Below are positions 16,068 through 24,117 of a stretch of 64,000 nt of DNA, in pieces. Below the pieces are notes generated by a model. It had not been told where the DNA came from. It saw only the letters and a list, made by a program, of their open reading frames with translations, and made no database searches. The number at the start of each line of letters is the position of its first letter. Positions within the stretch are counted from its first letter, which is position 1. Origin of the DNA: Clostridia bacterium (GTDB lineage Bacteria; Bacillota; Clostridia; Oscillospirales; CAG-272); contig JAFUNJ010000009.1 of the NCBI GenBank assembly GCA_017482355.1, forward strand, positions 101,229 through 165,228, read 5' to 3'. The position numbers were made by a program, and so were the translations under genes.

Positions 16068-17342
16068 ATGATTACTGATGTTTTAATTGTAGGCTGCGGG
16101 GTAGCCGGTCTTTACTGCGCTCTGAACCTACCGGAAGACAAAAATATAACGGTCGTTACCAAAAATGAAGCGCCTAAGAGCGACTCGTTTCTTGCCCAGG
16201 GAGGCATTTGTGTTTTGCGTGACGAAACCGATTACGATGCCTTCTATGAGGACACGATGAGGGCAGGGCACTATGAGAACAATCCCGATTCTGTCCATAT
16301 TATGATCCATTCCTCGCGGGAGATCATTTCCGACCTCGTTTCCTTTGGCGTAAGGTTTGAAAAAAACGGAGAGAGCTTTAACTATACAAGAGAGGGAGCT
16401 CATTCAAAGCCGAGGATCCTCTTCCATGAGGATGAGACGGGTAAAGAGATCACGTCTCATCTGCTCGAGAGTGCAAGGAGCAGAAAAAATATTACTCTGA
16501 TCGAAAACTTCACGATGGTCGACCTGATTTGCAGTGATAATATCTGTAACGGCATCGTCGGTCATGACGCAGAAGGGAACTATATCAGTATCAGTGCCGA
16601 TTATACGGTGCTTGCAACAGGCGGCATCGGCGGACTCTTCAAGCATTCTACGAATTACCGTCATCTTACCGGCGATGCTCTGGCGCTTGCCTTGAAATAT
16701 AATATCAAGCTGCAGCATATTGACTATATTCAGATTCATCCGACAACGCTCTACACCGAAAAGAACGGTCGCGAATTTCTCATTTCCGAGTCGGTACGCG
16801 GCGAGGGCGCGATCCTGCTCAATTCCAAGGGCGAAAGATTTGTTAATGAGCTGTTGCCGAGAGACGTTGTGGCTAACGCTATCTTCGATGAGATGAAAAA
16901 GGAAGGCAGCGAACACGTATGGCTGTCGCTATCTCCGATACCCGAGGAGGAGATCAGAACTCATTTCCCGAATATTTATCAGCACTGCCTGAGCGAGGGC
17001 TACGACGTTACGAAAGAGCCGATCCCCGTCGTACCGTCACAGCACTACTTTATGGGCGGAATTGACGTTGACCGCTACAGTAAGACCTCGATGGACAGAC
17101 TGTACGCGGTAGGAGAGACGGCTTGCAACGGCGTTCACGGACGAAACCGTCTTGCAAGCAACTCGCTTCTTGAAAGCTTGGTGTTCGCAAAACGGGCGGC
17201 AAAGCATATCGAGAGCAATTATTCCAAGCTGACCCCGTCGGGTGAAGTGACTTTTGATGCTTCGCAGTATGAGGGCTACGCAGAAAAATATAAGAAAATG
17301 GTGCTCGAAGCCATTGAAAAGGAGAAAAACAGCCATGAATAA
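16068..17342 (+). CDS. nadB: L-aspartate oxidase
   Basis: 424 residues. NadB oxidises L-aspartate to iminoaspartate with FAD, feeding NadA. The N-terminal Rossmann motif VLIVGCGVAGLYCAL, SFLAQGGICVL, the active-site Arg region NYTREGAHSKPRILFHED and the signature HGRNRLASNSLLESLVF are present, as are TGGIGGLF and QIHPTTLY. It starts two bases after the nadA stop. It is clearly shorter than the roughly 530-residue E. coli and B. subtilis enzymes: the C-terminal helical domain is reduced, as in many Clostridia. Its end overlaps nadC by 8 bases. Confidence 0.95.
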   Translation: MITDVLIVGCGVAGLYCALNLPEDKNITVVTKNEAPKSDSFLAQGGICVLRDETDYDAFYEDTMRAGHYENNPDSVHIMIHSSREIISDLVSFGVRFEKNGESFNYTREGAHSKPRILFHEDETGKEITSHLLESARSRKNITLIENFTMVDLICSDNICNGIVGHDAEGNYISISADYTVLATGGIGGLFKHSTNYRHLTGDALALALKYNIKLQHIDYIQIHPTTLYTEKNGREFLISESVRGEGAILLNSKGERFVNELLPRDVVANAIFDEMKKEGSEHVWLSLSPIPEEEIRTHFPNIYQHCLSEGYDVTKEPIPVVPSQHYFMGGIDVDRYSKTSMDRLYAVGETACNGVHGRNRLASNSLLESLVFAKRAAKHIESNYSKLTPSGEVTFDASQYEGYAEKYKKMVLEAIEKEKNSHE

Positions 17343-18186
17343 TATTTCGATGAAGGTAAACGCAGATGATCTTATCCTTCTTGCCTTGAAGGAGGATATT
17401 ACAAGCGAGGATATTACGACTAATTCCGTTATGAGACTGTATCAGCTCGGCGAGGTTGAGCTTATCTGTAAGGAGGACGGAGTTATTGCAGGTCTCGATG
17501 TGTTCAAGAGAGTTTTTGAGCTTCTTGACGAAAAAACCGAGGTGACCTTCACCTGCTCAGACGGCGACGAGGTGAAAAAGGGACAGAAGCTCGGCGTCGT
17601 TCGCGGTGACATCCGCGTGCTTCTTTCGGGTGAAAGAACGGCGCTCAATTACCTGCAACGCATGAGCGGTATCGCAACCTACACAAGAAATATCGTGAAC
17701 CTTCTTAAAGGAAGCAAAACGAAGCTCCTTGATACCCGTAAGACGACGCCCTGCATGCGTATCTTTGAAAAGTACGCGGTAAAGGTCGGCGGCGGATATA
17801 ATCACCGTTACAATCTCAGCGACGGTATTCTTTTAAAGGATAACCATATCGGTGCCGCAGGCGGTGTCAAAGAAGCGGTTTTGATGGCAAAGGAATACGC
17901 GCCGTTCGTTCGTAAGATCGAAATTGAGGTAGAGAATCTCGATATGCTTAAGGAAGCTCTTGAGGCAGGCGCGGATATTATCATGCTTGATAATATGAGC
18001 GTCGAGGATATGAAAGAAGCCGTTAAGCTTACGTCAGGCAGAGCCGAGACCGAGTGTAGCGGAAACGTAACGAAAGAAAACGTCGCAAAGCTGGTTGACA
18101 TCGGTGTTGACTATATATCGAGCGGCGCACTTACGCATTCGTCTCCGATTTTGGATCTTTCTCTTAAGAATCTTCACGCTGTATAA
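17335..18186 (+). CDS. nadC: Nicotinate-nucleotide pyrophosphorylase (carboxylating)
   Basis: 283 residues from the ATG at 17335, which has GGAG 10 bases upstream; the longer open frame back to 17254 lies inside nadB. NadC converts quinolinate and PRPP to nicotinate mononucleotide with loss of CO2. Motifs: EDITSEDITT, GERTALNYLQRMSGIAT, LLDTRKTTPCMRIFEKYAV, GGGYNHRYNLSDGILLKDNH, EIEVENLDM, IIMLDNM and ISSGALTHSSPILDLSLK, including the Arg, Lys and His residues that bind both phosphates. Confidence 0.96.
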   Translation: MNNISMKVNADDLILLALKEDITSEDITTNSVMRLYQLGEVELICKEDGVIAGLDVFKRVFELLDEKTEVTFTCSDGDEVKKGQKLGVVRGDIRVLLSGERTALNYLQRMSGIATYTRNIVNLLKGSKTKLLDTRKTTPCMRIFEKYAVKVGGGYNHRYNLSDGILLKDNHIGAAGGVKEAVLMAKEYAPFVRKIEIEVENLDMLKEALEAGADIIMLDNMSVEDMKEAVKLTSGRAETECSGNVTKENVAKLVDIGVDYISSGALTHSSPILDLSLKNLHAV

Positions 18187-18198
18187 AGGGGTGAATAC

Positions 18199-18711
18199 AT
18201 GAAGGCAGCCGAAAGAAGAAAAGCAATAGTAAATTTGCTTCTGTCGACAAATGAAGCAATATCCGGCAGTACTCTTTCGAAGAAATTCGGCGTATCAAGA
18301 CAGATCATCGTTCAGGACATGACTGTGCTGAAGGGCTCGGGATACGAGATCCTTTCTACGCACAACGGATATATTATGCGGCAGACCCCTCTTAAGGAGC
18401 GCGTTTTCAAGCTGCATCATACGACCGAAGAGACCGAAGATGAGCTGAATCTGATAGTTGACCTCGGAGGCACTGTCGCAGACGTTTTTGTCTGGCATAA
18501 GGTGTACGGCAGAATGACTGCACGGCTCAATATTTTTTCCCGTCTTCACGTCAGACAGTTTATTGAGGGCGTCAGAACGGGAAAATCAACCGAGCTCATG
18601 AATATCACGGGTGGATATCATTACCATACCGTCCGTGCCGATTCCGAAGAGATCCTTGACAAGATCGGAAAAAAGCTTGAAGAACGCGGATATATTGCAC
18701 CCGAAATATGA
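18199..18711 (+). CDS. niaR: NiaR-type niacin-responsive repressor (HTH + 3H domain)
   Basis: 170 residues. Residues 1-60 form a winged HTH (STNEAISGSTLSKKFGVSRQ, then IIVQDMTVLKGSGYEI). Residues about 75-165 are the 3H domain, named for conserved His residues: KLHHT, VWHKVYG and GGYHYHTVRA are all present and bind metal and nicotinate. NiaR represses NAD synthesis and niacin transport genes when niacin is available. It is the last gene of the nad operon, 12 bases after nadC with GGGGTGA upstream of the start, so it is probably autoregulated through the operator at 15083. Confidence 0.92.
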   Translation: MKAAERRKAIVNLLLSTNEAISGSTLSKKFGVSRQIIVQDMTVLKGSGYEILSTHNGYIMRQTPLKERVFKLHHTTEETEDELNLIVDLGGTVADVFVWHKVYGRMTARLNIFSRLHVRQFIEGVRTGKSTELMNITGGYHYHTVRADSEEILDKIGKKLEERGYIAPEI

Positions 18712-18755
18712 CCGTATAAATAATATTGAGGATTGCGTTCGGAGCAAAAAATCTA

Positions 18756-18784
18756 TTGCATTGTTTGCGTGAATATGATATAAT
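18756..18784 (+). promoter_or_regulatory. Sigma-A promoter for hppA
   Basis: TTGCAT 18756-18761, 17-base spacer, TATAAT 18779-18784, 33 bases before the hppA start. Confidence 0.7.
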
Positions 18785-18816
18785 TACTCAATCAATATTG
18801 ATAAAAGGAGATTACA

Positions 18817-20910
18817 ATGGAACAGACAATTTACCTATCCCTTTCTCTTGTGGCTATTGCGGCGATAATTACCCTGTGCTTCGTGTTCGTACTGTTTCAC
18901 AAGGTATCGCGCCTGAAGATAGGTGACAAGAAAGTCGAGGAGATTCAGGGCTATATTCACAGCGGATCAATGACGTTCCTTTCCCGTGAATACAAGCTCA
19001 TCATTCCTTTCGTTCTGGGCGTGGGCGCGTTGCTCGCGGTGCTTGGCTTCATACCTGCCCTTAAGGGCGCTGAAGGCATTGGCTGGCAGGCGGCGATCTG
19101 CTTTGTTATCGGCGCGTGCTTCTCTGCTGCTGCCGGCTGGATCGGTATGTCGATCGCTACAAAGGCAAATGCAAGAACCGCCATAAAGGCGAAGGAAGAG
19201 GGCATGTCCGGCGCGCTTAAGGTCGCATTCAGCGGCGGAGCCGTGCTTGGGCTTTCCGTTGCCGGCTTCGGCTTGCTCGGATTGGTCGGTATTTTCATCG
19301 TAGTTTATCTGATAACGGGCGATATTCACGCGCCTATACAGATACTTACCGGTTACAGTCTCGGATGCTCTCTTATCGCTCTGTTTGCACGTGTCGGCGG
19401 CGGTATCTACACGAAGGCGGCAGATGTCGGAGCTGACCTCGTCGGAAAGCTCGAGGCAGGTATCCCCGAGGATGACCCCCGTAACCCCGCTACCATTGCC
19501 GACAACGTAGGAGATAACGTAGGTGACATAGCAGGTATGGGATCTGACCTTACCGAGTCTTACGTCGGCTCTATTATTTCTTGCCTTACAATGGCACTTT
19601 TCACAGGTCTTTCCTTCAAGCACATTTTGTTCCCCATTCTTATTTGCGGTGTCGGAATTATTGCGTCCCTCATCTCCGTTATGATCGTTCGCTCCCGCAA
19701 TTGGAAGGATCCCCATCAGGCACTTAATATCTCTACTTACATCGCAACTGGTATCGTTATAGTTGCATCGGTTCTGCTTGCGATATTCTTCCTCGGTGAA
19801 TATAAGTATATGTTCAGTGTAATAATCGGACTTGTTGCCGGAATTGGTGTCGGCTTCGTTGCGGAGCTGTATACCTCTGACAAGTATTCCTCTGTCAAGG
19901 CGATCGCAAAGGAGTCACAGACCGGTCACGGCACGAATATTATCTCGGGTCTTGGCGTAGGTATGCGCTCGACCTGGCTTACGATCGCATGTCTCGGCGC
20001 GGCGATCGCGCTCGCGTATTTCTTCGGCGGTGCATACGGAATCGCGCTCGCGGCGGTAGGTATGCTTTGTACGGTAGGTATCACGGTATCGGTCGACGGC
20101 TACGGTCCGATCTCCGATAACGCAGGCGGTATTGCCGAAATGTCGGGAATGCCGAGCGAGGTCCGCAGTATTACCGATAAGCTCGACGCTGTCGGAAACA
20201 CGACCGCCGCTATCGGAAAGGGCTTCTGTATCGGTTCTGCAACTCTTACATCCCTTGCGTTTATCGTTTCCTTTATCGAGTCGGTAGGAAAATACGTTGA
20301 CGGCTTCAGCATTTCCCTTAGCGACCCGTGCGTGCTTATCGGCTTGCTTATCGGTGCAATGCTTCCGTATCTGTTCAGCGCTATGACGATCGGCTCGGTC
20401 GGAAGAGCCGCTAATAAGATGGTAGAAGAGGTGCGCAAGCAGTTTGAAAACGATCCCGATATCCTGACAGGTAAAAGCGTTCCGAATTATAACCGTTGTA
20501 TTGATATATCGACGAAAGCGTCTCTTCGCGAGATGATCGCTCCCGGACTGCTTGCCATCCTGGCACCGATCGCGGTGGGCTTTGTGCTCGGCGCGACAGG
20601 TCTTGGCGGTATGCTGATCGGCGGACTCGTATCTGCAATTATGCTTGCTGTATTTATGGCAAACGCGGGCGGCGCGTGGGATAACGCGAAAAAGTACGTT
20701 GAAGCAGGTAACTTCGGCGGCAAGGGAAGCGAAACTCATAAAGCTTCCATTACAGGCGATACCGTAGGTGACCCGCTTAAGGATACCGCAGGCCCTGCGA
20801 TGGACATTCTTATCAAGCTTATGTCCGTCATTTCTCTGATCCTCGTACCCGTTCTTGTTAAAGTAACGCCTCTTTGGGACGTTATCGTAGAATTTTTTGC
20901 AAAGCTCTAA
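18817..20910 (+). CDS. hppA: Membrane-bound ion-translocating pyrophosphatase
   Basis: 697 residues with about 16 hydrophobic segments. Pyrophosphate hydrolysis drives H+ and/or Na+ out of the cytoplasm. The substrate site is explicit: DVGADLVGKLEAGIPEDDPR, NPATIADNVGDNVGDIAGMG and, near the C-terminus, GGAWDNAKKYVE with KGSETHKASITGDTVGDPLKDT. The motif GNTTAAIGKG has Ala at the position that separates K+-dependent (Ala) from K+-independent (Lys) families, so the enzyme should need K+. The pumped ion cannot be fixed by reading alone. AAAGGAG precedes the ATG. Monocistronic with its own terminator. Confidence 0.95.
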   Translation: MEQTIYLSLSLVAIAAIITLCFVFVLFHKVSRLKIGDKKVEEIQGYIHSGSMTFLSREYKLIIPFVLGVGALLAVLGFIPALKGAEGIGWQAAICFVIGACFSAAAGWIGMSIATKANARTAIKAKEEGMSGALKVAFSGGAVLGLSVAGFGLLGLVGIFIVVYLITGDIHAPIQILTGYSLGCSLIALFARVGGGIYTKAADVGADLVGKLEAGIPEDDPRNPATIADNVGDNVGDIAGMGSDLTESYVGSIISCLTMALFTGLSFKHILFPILICGVGIIASLISVMIVRSRNWKDPHQALNISTYIATGIVIVASVLLAIFFLGEYKYMFSVIIGLVAGIGVGFVAELYTSDKYSSVKAIAKESQTGHGTNIISGLGVGMRSTWLTIACLGAAIALAYFFGGAYGIALAAVGMLCTVGITVSVDGYGPISDNAGGIAEMSGMPSEVRSITDKLDAVGNTTAAIGKGFCIGSATLTSLAFIVSFIESVGKYVDGFSISLSDPCVLIGLLIGAMLPYLFSAMTIGSVGRAANKMVEEVRKQFENDPDILTGKSVPNYNRCIDISTKASLREMIAPGLLAILAPIAVGFVLGATGLGGMLIGGLVSAIMLAVFMANAGGAWDNAKKYVEAGNFGGKGSETHKASITGDTVGDPLKDTAGPAMDILIKLMSVISLILVPVLVKVTPLWDVIVEFFAKL

Positions 20911-20920
20911 ATAATAAGTA

Positions 20921-20951
20921 AAAAGCGAGGTGAATTTTCACCTCGCTTTTG
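20921..20951. terminator. Rho-independent terminator between hppA and the small convergent gene
   Basis: AAAAGCGAGGTGAA / TTCACCTCGCTTTT hairpin, symmetrical, serving hppA and the convergent gene that ends at 20953. Confidence 0.85.
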
Positions 20952-20952
20952 C

Positions 20953-21120
20953 TTAGTCGCTATGACTAATGACGGTTCTTCTTACACGCTCGATTTTTCT
21001 ATCAATTCTCTTCAACTCAAGAATTAATTCTATCATTAATTCTTTTTCGGAAAGCGATTGCAGCCGCACTCGTTCTGCTTGCTCTTCTTGCTCTTGCGCA
21101 TGTTTTCCCCACCCAAACAT
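20953..21120 (-). CDS. Small charged coiled-coil protein, unknown function
   Basis: 55 residues (MFGWGKHAQEQEEQAERV... to ...RVRRTVISHSD). The ATG at 21120 has a very good AAGGAGG nine bases upstream, stronger than for the longer frame starting at 21180. Heptad-like Leu/Ile spacing from residue 19 onward (LQSLSEKELMIELILELKRI) predicts one amphipathic helix rich in Glu, Lys and Arg. No homologue recognised. It is divergent from spoVT, so co-expression in sporulation is possible but not shown. Confidence 0.65.
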   Translation of the reverse strand: MFGWGKHAQEQEEQAERVRLQSLSEKELMIELILELKRIDRKIERVRRTVISHSD

Positions 21121-21207
21121 TTTCAACTCCTCCTTAGTTGCTTTCAAATTATAACGCTTTAATTTATTATAACACAGCAAATTGAAAAAGTAAATCTACG
21201 CAGTATA

Positions 21208-21259
21208 AATCTCCTTGTTTTACAGATAATAGTATTACTATTACTAAAACAAGGAGATT
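21208..21259. promoter_or_regulatory. Inverted repeat covering the spoVT ribosome binding site
   Basis: Outer arms of 14 bases match perfectly: AATCTCCTTGTTTT (21208-21221) and AAAACAAGGAGATT (21246-21259). Nested inside is TAATAGT-ATT-ACTATTA (21227-21243). In a transcript that includes both arms, the right arm, which holds the AAGGAG of spoVT, is fully paired. It could be an RNA switch, or a DNA operator in the divergent promoter region. Confidence 0.7.
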
Positions 21260-21269
21260 GATTTTATAT

Positions 21270-21815
21270 ATGAAAGCAACCGGAATAGTCCGACGGATCG
21301 ACGACCTCGGACGAGTCGTTATACCGAAAGAAATAAGACGCACGATGAGAATAAGAGAGGGCGACCCGCTTGAAATATACACCGACCGAGAGGGCGAGGT
21401 CATTTTCAAAAAATACTCACCGATGGGAGAGCTTGGCTCGTTTGCGTCACAGTATGCTGAGACGCTTCACAAGACCTGCGACCTTGGGGTAGTCGTGACA
21501 GACCGCGACGGCGTGATCGCGTCGGCGGGAGTGCCGAAGCGTGAGTTTGGCGAGAAGAGGATATCGTCTGGCGTTGAAAAGCTGCTTGAGGGCAGGGGGC
21601 TTTACCGCCTGCAGAACGGCGAGCGCCGTATTCACGTGACCGACGAGGACAGTAACTACTATATTTCCTGCGCGATGCCTATAATAACCGAGGGCGACGT
21701 GACGGGGTGCGTCATTTCCGTCGTAAAGGATGAAAACGAGCGCCGCGGCGACGAGGTCGAAAGTAAGCTTATTCAGACGGCGGCGGGCTTTTTGTCGCGT
21801 CAGCTTGAGGGCTGA
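21270..21815 (+). CDS. spoVT: Stage V sporulation protein T (AbrB-family regulator)
   Basis: 181 residues, close to B. subtilis SpoVT (178). Residues 1-50 are the SpoVT-AbrB swapped-hairpin DNA-binding domain with the family's usual start (MKATGIVRRIDDLGRVVIPK), and residues about 56-180 are the GAF domain. SpoVT tunes sigma-G-dependent genes in the forespore, so its presence is good evidence that the organism forms endospores. The ATG at 21270 is chosen by homology; AAGGAG is 13 bases upstream, a long spacing, and is buried in a long inverted repeat. Confidence 0.92.
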   Translation: MKATGIVRRIDDLGRVVIPKEIRRTMRIREGDPLEIYTDREGEVIFKKYSPMGELGSFASQYAETLHKTCDLGVVVTDRDGVIASAGVPKREFGEKRISSGVEKLLEGRGLYRLQNGERRIHVTDEDSNYYISCAMPIITEGDVTGCVISVVKDENERRGDEVESKLIQTAAGFLSRQLEG

Positions 21816-21882
21816 TTCGTCATTTTGCGCGAAAATGTGTCCAAAATCATACAATTCGGCTACAAATGCTTAAAAAATACTA

Positions 21883-21911
21883 TTGCAAAAACGATTGATA
21901 TGCTGTATAAT
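21883..21911 (+). promoter_or_regulatory. Sigma-A promoter for nucleotidyltransferase operon
   Basis: TTGCAA 21883-21888, 17-base spacer, TATAAT 21906-21911. Confidence 0.75.
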
Positions 21912-21940
21912 AATAAGAGGCAGGTGATCTGCCTCTTATT
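21912..21940. promoter_or_regulatory. 12-bp palindrome at the transcription start
   Basis: AATAAGAGGCAG-GTGAT-CTGCCTCTTATT, perfect arms, starts directly after the -10 box, so the start site should fall inside the left arm. This suits a protein operator better than an RNA hairpin. It lacks the T-run of a terminator for spoVT. Confidence 0.5.
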
Positions 21941-21963
21941 ACGTTTATACGGAGGATAATATA

Positions 21964-22788
21964 ATGGCAAATGCAACACTAGTGGTAATGGCTGCAGGAA
22001 TGGGAAGCCGCTTCGGCGGATGCAAGCAGCTCGAGCCCGTCGGAACTGCAGGCGAGGTTCTTCTTGACTATTCTGTTTATGATGCAAAGAGAGCCGGCTT
22101 TGATAAGGTCGTATTTATAATTAAGGAAGAGATCGAAAAGGACTTCAAGGAGATCGCAGGCGACAGAATCGCTCGCAATATTGAGGTCGAGTACGCATAT
22201 CAGACGATCCCGTCACACAGAAAGAAGCCCTACGGCACAGGTGACGCAATACTTACTACAAAGAATCTCGTTGACACTCCCTTCGTCGTTATCAACGCAG
22301 ACGACTTCTACGGACACGACGCGTTCGTAAAGGCATACGAGGGACTTAAGAATAAGGACGAGTACTGCATGGTCGGCTACCGCCTCAAAAACACCCTGTC
22401 GGATAATGGCTCGGTCGCACGCGGCGTTTGCTCTATAAAGGACGGATATCTTGCAGGCGTTACCGAGCATACAGCTATCACTAAGGATACCGACCTTGAT
22501 CCCGATACGATCGTTTCTATGAACATGTGGGGAATCCATCCCGACATCTTCCCCGAGCTTGAAGCACAGTTCGCTCAGTTCCTTGCGACTGCTAATATCG
22601 AAAAGGACGAGTTCTATATCCCGATGGTGATCGACAAGATGATCAAGGATGGCAAGAAGCAGGTTCGTATGTACGATACCTCCGCAGTCTGGTACGGAAT
22701 GACCTACCGCGAAGACAAGGAAAAGGTAATGAACGCTATCAAGGGCATGGTTGAAGAGGGGATCTATCCGAAGGAGCTTTGGTCGTAA
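21964..22788 (+). CDS. Sugar-1-phosphate nucleotidyltransferase family protein
   Basis: 274 residues with the GT-A nucleotidyltransferase fold. The nucleotide-binding motif is variant but clear (VVMAAGMGSRFGGCKQLEPVG), followed by GTGDAILTTKNL and the metal-binding Asp pair in VVINADDFYGHDAF. Enzymes of this type join NTP and a sugar-1-phosphate to give NDP-sugar and pyrophosphate. The last base of its stop is the first base of the next start (TAATG), so it is coupled to a NahK-like kinase that would supply the sugar-1-phosphate. UDP-GlcNAc or UDP-GalNAc formation is inferred from that pairing. A GGAGG ribosome site precedes the ATG. Confidence 0.82.
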   Translation: MANATLVVMAAGMGSRFGGCKQLEPVGTAGEVLLDYSVYDAKRAGFDKVVFIIKEEIEKDFKEIAGDRIARNIEVEYAYQTIPSHRKKPYGTGDAILTTKNLVDTPFVVINADDFYGHDAFVKAYEGLKNKDEYCMVGYRLKNTLSDNGSVARGVCSIKDGYLAGVTEHTAITKDTDLDPDTIVSMNMWGIHPDIFPELEAQFAQFLATANIEKDEFYIPMVIDKMIKDGKKQVRMYDTSAVWYGMTYREDKEKVMNAIKGMVEEGIYPKELWS

Positions 22789-23876
22789 TGGATTTCAACG
22801 TAATTAAAGAAAAGTTCGGTCTCGTGGGCGAGCTCATAGAAGCTGCACCCTACGGCTTCGGACATATAAACAGCACTTTCTGTCTCGTCCTTAAGGACGG
22901 CGGAAAGCAGACCCGCTACATTCTTCAGAGAGTGAATAACTCGATTTTCCGCGACGTTGACGGACTTATGAATAACATCAAGTACGTAACCGATCACATC
23001 AGAAAGAAGAACGAGGGCGACCCCGACGTAGACAGATGCACCCTTACCGTGATTCCTGCCGTTGACGGCAAGCTTTACTACGAGGACGGCGAGGGAAATT
23101 ATCTCCGTCTTTACCTCTTCGTTGAGGACACGGTCGCGCTTCAGCAGGTGGAAAATCCCGAGCAGCTCAAAACTCTCGGTGCGGCGTTCGGAAACTTCCA
23201 GAATCAGCTCGCTGACTTCGACGCGTCGAAGCTCATCGAGACGATCCCGAACTTCCATAATACCGCCGACAGATACCGTCTGTTCGAGGAAGCTGTAAAG
23301 AACGACCTTAAGGGCAGAGCGGCTGAGGTTCAGGACGAGATCAACTTCGTAAAGGAGAGAAAGGCAGACACCGAGCTTCTTCTCGGACTTCTTAAGGAAG
23401 GCAAGCTTCCTCTCCGTGTTACTCATAACGACACCAAGCTTAACAATCTTCTCTTTGATGCGACCGATCTCCGCGCGGTCTGCGTTATCGACCTTGATAC
23501 CGTAATGCCGGGTCTCGTTCACTACGACTTCGGCGACAGTATCCGTTTCGGCGCAAGCACCGGTGCTGAGGACGAAAAGGACTTGAGCAAGATCGAAATG
23601 TCGCTCGAGCTTTTCGAAAAGTACACAGAGGGCTTTATGTCGACCTGCGGAAGTAAGCTTAACGACTGTGAGATCGAGTATCTCCCGTTCTCGGCGAAGC
23701 TTATGACGTTTGAGTGCGGAATCCGCTTCCTCACTGACTATCTTAACGGCGATACATATTTCAAGATCCATTATCCCGAGCAGAACCTCGACCGCACGCG
23801 CACGCAGTTCAAGCTTGTCTACGATATGGAAGGCAAGATGGACGCAATGAAGGCGATCGTGGCTAAATATAAATAA
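22788..23876 (+). CDS. NahK-like N-acetylhexosamine 1-kinase (APH fold)
   Basis: 362 residues with the aminoglycoside-phosphotransferase/choline-kinase fold. PYGFGHINSTFCLVL and the Lys-less YILQRVNNSIFRDVDGLM resemble bifidobacterial NahK. The catalytic loop is VTHNDTKLNNLLFD and the metal site VCVIDLDTVMPGLVHYDFGD. NahK phosphorylates GlcNAc and GalNAc at O1 in the GNB/LNB pathway. Translationally coupled to the preceding nucleotidyltransferase. Kinase plus nucleotidyltransferase would salvage free HexNAc to UDP-HexNAc; the substrate is not proved. An rho-independent terminator follows. Confidence 0.8.
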   Translation: MDFNVIKEKFGLVGELIEAAPYGFGHINSTFCLVLKDGGKQTRYILQRVNNSIFRDVDGLMNNIKYVTDHIRKKNEGDPDVDRCTLTVIPAVDGKLYYEDGEGNYLRLYLFVEDTVALQQVENPEQLKTLGAAFGNFQNQLADFDASKLIETIPNFHNTADRYRLFEEAVKNDLKGRAAEVQDEINFVKERKADTELLLGLLKEGKLPLRVTHNDTKLNNLLFDATDLRAVCVIDLDTVMPGLVHYDFGDSIRFGASTGAEDEKDLSKIEMSLELFEKYTEGFMSTCGSKLNDCEIEYLPFSAKLMTFECGIRFLTDYLNGDTYFKIHYPEQNLDRTRTQFKLVYDMEGKMDAMKAIVAKYK

Positions 23877-23884
23877 CAATGTAG

Positions 23885-23910
23885 AAAAGCACCCGAAAGG
23901 GTGCTTTTTT
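23885..23910 (+). terminator. Rho-independent terminator
   Basis: GCACCCGAAAGGGTGC (23889-23904) in an A-run and followed by six T. The identical stem occurs at 32446, 37910 and, reversed, 41311. Confidence 0.88.
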
Positions 23911-24056
23911 AGGTAAGAGGGAAGAAGTAATAGGGAAAAGGTAATAAAGGGCAAAGTCTCGAGCGAACGCGAGTTTTGGGGGTTCACGAGGTTGCCAGTC
24001 CCTACAAATAACGTGGCGAAGCATCCAACTCCCCTTACGGATTTTTGACATGATAG

Positions 24057-24085
24057 TTGACTTTATTTGCCTAAAATGATATAAT
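24057..24085 (+). promoter_or_regulatory. Sigma-A promoter for DUF4091 gene
   Basis: TTGACT 24057-24062, 17-base spacer, TATAAT 24080-24085. The 150 bases before it hold no gene. Confidence 0.75.
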
Positions 24086-24117
24086 AACCCAAGCAAAACC
24101 ATATATGGAGGTCACTT

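Noticed and set aside
22764-23987. 407-codon minus-strand frame over the NahK-like gene
   Set aside because: Antisense to a recognisable kinase with catalytic motifs, and no ribosome binding site.
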